Assembly: GCA_028641055.1 (NCBI GenBank)
Contig: CM054062.1
Coordinates: forward strand, 237,348,376 to 237,412,375
Reading direction: 5' to 3'
DNA: 64,000 nucleotides
DNA from: Alopecurus myosuroides
Lineage: Eukaryota; Streptophyta; Magnoliopsida; Poales; Poaceae
Each line of letters begins with the position of its first letter. Within the stretch, counting starts at the first letter, position 1. The notes under the pieces were generated by a model. That model worked only from the letters and a program-made list of their open reading frames with translations, was not told the origin of the DNA and did no database searches. Shown piece by piece: positions 59,332 to 64,000 of the stretch. The translations under genes were made by a program, and so were the position numbers.

Positions 59332-59752
59332 AGCCGGATTCTAGAAGAACCCGGATCACGGCCCACGTGATCTGGCTTGGAGTAGAAGGCGGATTCCTTA
59401 CCTTCCAAGTTAATAGTTGCCGTAGTCTTCTAGGTTTCCTACTCTGTATGCCCTAACCCGGCTATTATATAAAGCCGAATGGGAGATATGATAGATAGAG
59501 GAGAAGATATAGGCTAACTCGCCGGGAAGTTGATCCTCTGCGAATAGCTAAACAGAACCTCACGTTGTACTTGTATACACAGGCTTTAGCCCCGATTAGT
59601 GAGATTGCAGGAGTAGGAGCGCCACATTATTGTGACGTGCCGAACCTGGGTAAATCCTGTGTCTTTGTCCTTAACACAACCACGTCTCCCCACGTCTCTA
59701 CCCGTAGTCTCATGGCACCCCCGTCTATGAAAACTACTACGATGTCTCGACA
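59332..59752 (+). repeat. 3' LTR of the Tat-like element, right part
   Basis: Resumes after Del-2 with the target copy agccg (59332-59336) and ends TCTCGACA at 59752, followed by ctacg (59753-59757). Repeats the TATA box tattatataaagcc near 59463. Confidence 0.92.
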
Positions 59753-59757
59753 CTACG

Positions 59758-61376
59758 ATAAATGCTTTGCTTAGAAAAACAGAAAGTAGACGTGTGCTAA
59801 CCAAAAGATTGTAGCTCCAATGGGGTGTTCATCACATCCCCAAGCTTATGGCTTTCACCATTCTTGGATGTCTTGAGGCGCAGCTCCTCTATTCCCTGTG
59901 AAAAAACTTCACAAAACATGTTTCTCCCATTCTTTTTCTGTGGGGTGAGATTAGCAAGGACAAACAAATCACATGCTTGTTGTGCAAAATTCCAAATCAA
60001 ATGCTCCAGTAGATAGTATAATAAGGTTAATTATGTTTTATGTTCACTCTATTGCTTGAAAGAATCATGGAAATTCGATTCCCAAGCCCAAAGAGTGCAT
60101 AAGACAAAAGAAGGCAGAATCTGTGCAGAAAAGCAACAGCAGCAAAACGAACGTTTTTCCCTAAGCTAGACTCATCAAAAAATTAAGCCAATTTTTGTGC
60201 TTAAAGAGGATGAAAAGTTGCAGAACATACTAAAGAATTAGCTCAATCCAACATACCAATAAAAAACGTAAAATCATACAGTGAGCAGACTCGTGCTGAA
60301 ACAGAAATTTCATGCACTAGGATAGCAACTTATAAGTCCAAATGGGTTTGACTTGACTCTTTATTGAAAACTCCAGAATTAAAACAAAAAAAAACTAATA
60401 TCTTGAGAAAGCAAGAGGACACTAGGAAAATCCAAACAAAAACAACCGGGTTGCCTCCCGTAAAGCGCTTTCTTTATAGCCATATAGCTAGGCTTTACTT
60501 ACTTAACATCATGATGGTTGGAGTGAGGTGGCTCGGCATCCCCAAGCTTGGATTCTTGTACTTATTTGATACTTGTAGGGTGAGACCAGGGGTACATCCC
60601 CAAGCTTGATTGGTTGTCCCTCTTGATCTTTGTTCATCTCACTCAACTCTTCCTCCTGAAAAATTCTTATTACACAAATCTCAACATAAAACTTGATTAG
60701 AGGGGTTAGTGCCTCCATAAATAAAATCCACATAGGTATAGCAAAGACACATCATGAGTTGATTCTAAATATTAACTACTGTTACTACAGTTATGCATTG
60801 CTCCTTGATCAAAAGAACCACACAAAACACAAGTAATGAGAGCAATGCAAAATAAACACATAATCTGCCAAAAACTGAACAACCCGTAAAGAGTGAATTT
60901 TTAGAGGCACTTAAGTTGCTCAAATCATAAAACTTAAAACTAATGAAATATATAGTGATAACTAAATATTGCTGTCGTAAATTACCAGGTCAAAATTCCA
61001 CTTCTGTGATTTTAAACATTTTTCGCGGTGAAGTTCAGGAATCTGTTTTCTTGACAGCTAATTACTATTGTTTAATCCTATCTCTCATATAAGATTATTC
61101 TTTCCATTTAAGATTAGAAATAAGACAGAAATGTGATGTTACAGTAGTTAACTAATATTTTTATTGTTTTTAGCTTTGGAAAAAGTTTTAATGATAGAGA
61201 CTTTGCAATGGTTTCATTGGCATGAACAACACATGTTCAAGGTCGACCCCAACTTCTCCATTACTCATCCTTCTCATTTACTTTCCCAATTTTTTTATAA
61301 AATGAAAATCTTAAACTAAATGATACATAACAGTAGGTAAAGGCATTTTACATGTTGTAAAGACATAAATGTGTGC
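59758..61376 (-). other. Non-coding interior of the Athila-like element
   Basis: Typical Athila-like interior text on the minus strand: catccccaagcttatggc, gggttgcctcccgtaaagcg (about 60449-60468) and gcatccccaagcttggattc. No open frame of note. A/T-rich towards 61376. Confidence 0.6.
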
Positions 61377-62114
61377 TCAAACCGAATAGGAAATTAAAGC
61401 ATAAGGAACACAACAAAAAATATTAAACAGCTTATTTTTAAGTCTAATACATTTCCTATGCATTGGCATTTTGTAATGAAACAAATAAAAGAAGGACATA
61501 ATAGCAAGCATAGAAAGGTAGATCAAGTGCAACTTCAATACTTTCAGCATAAAGAGGGGAAACTTAATATTGTTAAAATATGTGTAACCATGTTTCCCTC
61601 TCTCATAATAATTTTCAGTAGCATCATGAATAGATTCAACAATATGAATATCACATAAAACATTCTTATCATGAGCCACATGCATAAAAGAATCACTACT
61701 CTCCACATAAGTAAAATCCTCATTAGTGATAGTGGGAGTTAAACATTCATAATTTTCATTGCAATCATCATATATAGGAGGCATAGTATCATCAAAGTGA
61801 GTTTTCTCCTCCAAGCTTGGGGAACTAGAAATATCATGCTCATCAAAACCAACTTCCCCAAGCTTAAAACTTTCCATAGAATCAGCAAGTATATCATTTT
61901 TATCCTTAATAGTAGGGGGACTAAAAATATCATATTCATCAAGACAAACTTCCCCAAGCTCAAGGTTTTCCTTATCAATAAAGGTGTTCAAAGAATTAGT
62001 ACTACCACAAATATGATTGTTGTGCAAATAATTTTTCAATTTCTCCTCAAACACTTCATGTCCTAATTCAAGGTAGATATTATACAGTTCTAAAATTGTT
62101 TTGTTGTTTTCCAT
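61377..62114 (-). CDS. Small ORF of the Athila-like element, unknown function, one membrane segment
   Basis: 245 codons from the ATG at 62114 (MENNKTILELYNIYLELGHE), in the gag position about 75 bp after the primer site; the frame is open upstream into the LTR, but this ATG starts the protein-like part. An acidic middle contains two copies of a roughly 37-residue unit (LELGEVCLDEYDIFSPPTIK and FKLGEVGFDEHDISSSPSLE). The C-terminal third has a hydrophobic stretch (LHLIYLSMLAIMSFFYLF) that could span a membrane, followed by a basic segment. No zinc knuckle and no capsid motif. I recall similar ORFs in many grass non-autonomous elements but know no function. The frame is intact. Confidence 0.65.
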   Translation of the reverse strand: MENNKTILELYNIYLELGHEVFEEKLKNYLHNNHICGSTNSLNTFIDKENLELGEVCLDEYDIFSPPTIKDKNDILADSMESFKLGEVGFDEHDISSSPSLEEKTHFDDTMPPIYDDCNENYECLTPTITNEDFTYVESSDSFMHVAHDKNVLCDIHIVESIHDATENYYERGKHGYTYFNNIKFPLFMLKVLKLHLIYLSMLAIMSFFYLFHYKMPMHRKCIRLKNKLFNIFCCVPYALISYSV

Positions 62115-62189
62115 TTTATAATTTTTTTTGTGTGTTTTAGGTTTATATGTTAGTATGCAATGCAAACAAGAATAAAAGCTTAGCACAAC

Positions 62190-62209
62190 GCTCCCCGGCA
62201 ACGGCGCCA
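62190..62209 (-). other. Primer binding site (tRNA-Asp type)
   Basis: Minus strand TGGCGCCGTTGCCGGGGAGC, the site style used by Athila elements, 10 bp inside the 5' LTR. Confidence 0.85.
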
Positions 62210-62219
62210 GAAAAGTGCG

Positions 62220-63630
62220 TGATGACTCCCAAGTGCAGGAGATCAATTGTAGTACCTTTCGATAAGTATTTGAGTGTCGAACCCACGAGGAGCTGAAGGT
62301 AAGCTATCTATTCTCTAAAGCCCTATAACCCTCTTATATGGCTGTTTATGCAAAGCAATAAGTTTGACTAAAAGGAACTAACTAATTAAAAGCAAGTGAC
62401 GTGGAGTGTGGTTTGTCTAGTAACTAGTGAAGCAAGTTTAAAATGCAAGTAATCCTAAAGCAAGTTTCTAAGTAAGTTTCACAAGTAGCAAGCAGCAAAT
62501 ATCTCAAGTATCTCAAGGGAGCAAGTGTTCTAGCAATAGGTGTTTCGTTCGTGTGGTTGTCACAATTAGTGAAGCACATGTTTTAGTCTTAGTTGTTTCT
62601 TCTAGGAAGGAGCCATGAATAGGTATAGTCAAGTAAATGATCTACAACCCCTTATGATGGATCATGTGGCCAAGTAAATGACTGCGCAAGATTGATTAAG
62701 ACATAAAGTCCCACCATAGCCTTACGTTCTAAGGTCCCCTATATATATCCCCCAATAACTTAACTTTGTGGCTCGGTCTCAGGTTACTGTCACTCCCAAG
62801 TCACCACCACTCCATTATGCTACCGGTGATCACCTTAAATGCATTCCCCAACATATGTGTGCACTCATATATTGTACATAAAGACAATCATAGAATATAA
62901 CAAACTTGTATGCAACCAATCAACGAACTATTTCACCATTGCCAAGAACAATTCACTACTCAAACATAGACGGGGAGACACAATACATCAAGGGAATATA
63001 GTATTGCATCATACATCGTGTTTGCCAAGATATTACAGTGGAGAGATGGAGCTGATCTTGCTGTAGATGTTGATGATGAACACGCCGGAGGGGGTGGAGC
63101 CCTCTGGGGGTGATCCCGGCGGCGTTTCCCCCCTCCGATCTTCTCCGGCGGCAGCCTTCTGTCTCTCTGTTTCGTGGTTTCGTCTCTCGACGCCGCCTCC
63201 TTCTCGAAAAGGCCAGGGGACCCTTATATATAGTCGTTTTTAGGTCACGAGACACTCGGGAGAAGAAAGATCGACGGCATCGGGGCCACGGGGGCAAAAA
63301 GGGGGCCCCATACGCGGCCAAGGAATCTGGCCGCATGGAGGGTCCTCTTTCCACCTGGTTGGCCTTTTGGCCCTCTACTTTGGCCCATGGTATTCGTCTC
63401 GAAAATTCTGAACCGTGCTCTTTGGCCTTGCCCTTTTTGGAGTCCCGAAGGTCCCGGAAAGTCTGAAACACTAAAAAGTACGTTTTCTGGAAAAACAGGG
63501 TTAGAACCAAAAGAAGGGGGATTGTTCATAAAATCCCCCAAATCATTATAAAACATGAATATAAGTTGCTAATATGTAGGAAAAACAAGTAATAACATGC
63601 AAAGTTTATGTATGCATTTTACATGCATCA
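62220..63630 (-). repeat. 5' LTR of the Athila-like element
   Basis: 1411 bp, TG...CA. TATA-like minus-strand CTATATATAAGG at about 63222-63233. Target copy ccgcc at 63631-63635. About 98% like 25609-27033 by eye, with a 17-bp length difference near the start. Confidence 0.93.
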
Positions 63631-63635
63631 CCGCC

Positions 63636-64000
63636 CCATACTCAGCTTCGGCGGTGGAGATAAATATACAATTTTTGCTTCTTAGAAGACCAACTCACCA
63701 AAGACTAACCAAGGAATTGGCAAGCCCCTAAAATCGATTTCCTATCATCTTGATCACCGTCCCAATCCGAGTATTTGTACCCCTTGAGAGAAAATTGTGC
63801 AACCTTTGGGTACCAAAAACCAAAACTTGAGGTATGAACTAAATACTGAAAGATCCTATGGATCGCCACCAAATGGCTTTCCTTAGGATCCGCTTGATAC
63901 CTTGCACACACTCCTACACTCAACACAATATCGGGCCTAGATGCACAAAGATAAAGCAAAGAACCAATCATAGAACAATACAACTTTTGGTCCACATCTT
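63636..64000 (-). pseudogene. pol: Copia RT/RNase H, continues beyond the window
   Basis: Part of the sirevirus pol, cut at 63636 by the Athila-like insertion. Visible motifs: KLYCSMIGSLLYLCASRPDI, ARYQADPKESHL, YSDWDGDQDDRKS and, near the break, an RNase H STAEAEYGA. The segment reads on to the C-terminal piece at 25603. One shift lies around 63690-63705, between FLG and the STAEAEY region, where a short stretch is damaged. Confidence 0.85.

Larger units (their letters stand above)
28650..59752 (+). mobile_element. Tat-like Ty3/gypsy element with an antisense gene
   Basis: 5' LTR 28650-29190 and 3' LTR 40145-40269 plus 59332-59752 (split by Del-2), target copies ctacg at 28645-28649 and 59753-59757. 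Without Del-2 it is about 12.0 kb. Order: gag, protease, RT, RNase H with a second RNase H domain, integrase, then a long 3' region holding an intron-containing gene on the opposite strand. The second RNase H and the antisense ORF are known traits of the Tat lineage. The LTRs differ at roughly 13 of 541 positions by eye. Gag and pol carry several stops and frameshifts. Confidence 0.93.
25609..63630 (-). mobile_element. Athila-like gypsy element, probably non-autonomous, carrying the nested stack
   Basis: LTRs 25609-27033 (1425 bp) and 62220-63630 (1411 bp), TG...CA, about 2% different by eye, with identical target copies ccgcc at 25604-25608 and 63631-63635. The primer site is tRNA-Asp type. 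Removing the Tat-like insertion leaves about 6.9 kb with only one open frame (61377-62114) and no RT or integrase, so it must have been moved by proteins from another element. Confidence 0.93.
20468..64000 (-). mobile_element. Sirevirus-like Ty1/copia element, interrupted, runs off the window
   Basis: Minus-strand element whose 3' LTR is 20468-22058. Reading along the minus strand from the right edge: RT/RNase H (64000-63636), the 38-kb Athila-like insertion, the end of RNase H (25603-25284), a spacer, an extra ORF (24503-22588), a polypurine tract (22071-22059) and the 3' LTR. The RNase H text (STAEAEYGA, then CTQLLWMRKNL, LLCDNES, FTKPLD, ELNIIDSRSLT) is close in style to maize Opie/Ji, and the palindromes in the LTR plus an ORF after pol are sirevirus traits. 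Gag, protease, integrase and the 5' LTR lie beyond 64000. Confidence 0.8.

Noticed and set aside
1..64000. Host protein genes, rRNA or functional tRNA genes
   Set aside because: Every long ORF was explained by a transposable element or by codon shadows; no host-like gene structure was found.

Overview
The window reads as nuclear DNA of a grass, most likely a large-genome Pooideae species (Triticeae, oat or ryegrass type). I base this on the retrotransposon families: Sabrina/Fatima-like, Athila-like, Tat-like and Tekay/Del-like Ty3-gypsy elements, a Reina-like chromovirus and an Opie/Maximus-like (sirevirus) Ty1-copia element. I found no convincing host gene, rRNA, tRNA or CRISPR array. Essentially all of it is transposable element sequence, much of it nested, and most coding regions are broken.

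Left part (1-20467). A truncated gypsy LTR (1-798) abuts a decayed PIF/Harbinger transposase (810-1161). A complete 5.1-kb Reina-like chromovirus lies on the minus strand (1214-6337, target duplication gaaaa). Next come an A-rich tract and the non-coding interior of an Athila-like element (to about 7325), then a gypsy LTR (about 7380-7689 and 18034-18655) split by Del-1 (7690-18033). Del-1 is a Tekay/Del-like element with 3.1-kb LTRs whose interior keeps little more than gag zinc knuckles and itself carries a solo sirevirus LTR (13260-14582). A minus-strand Sabrina/Fatima-like LTR with the start of gag fills about 18671-20417.

Right part (20468-64000) is a five-deep nest, with target duplications matching at the four inner levels. 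Level 1 is a minus-strand sirevirus (3' LTR 20468-22058, an extra ORF 22588-24503, the end of pol at 25284-25603 resuming at 63636 and running off the window). Level 2 is an Athila-like, probably non-autonomous element (25609-63630, ccgcc). Level 3 is a plus-strand Tat-like element (28650-59752, ctacg) with gag, pol and a separate intron-containing gene on the opposite strand (36670-39607). Level 4 is Del-2 (40270-59331, agccg), with 4.0-kb LTRs around an interior of only 518 bp. Level 5 is Del-3 (40458-51400, acccc), with 3.6-kb LTRs around a badly decayed interior.

The points I consider most worth follow-up are the spliced antisense gene of the Tat-like element, the extra sirevirus ORF with its own 5' intron and nearby copies of the LTR palindrome, the palindrome arrays whose core sequence differs between two related LTRs, Del-2 and Del-3 as apparently parasitic elements, a GC-rich leader followed by a splice donor inside all three long-LTR families, and in-frame stops that look like deaminated CAG/CGA codons.
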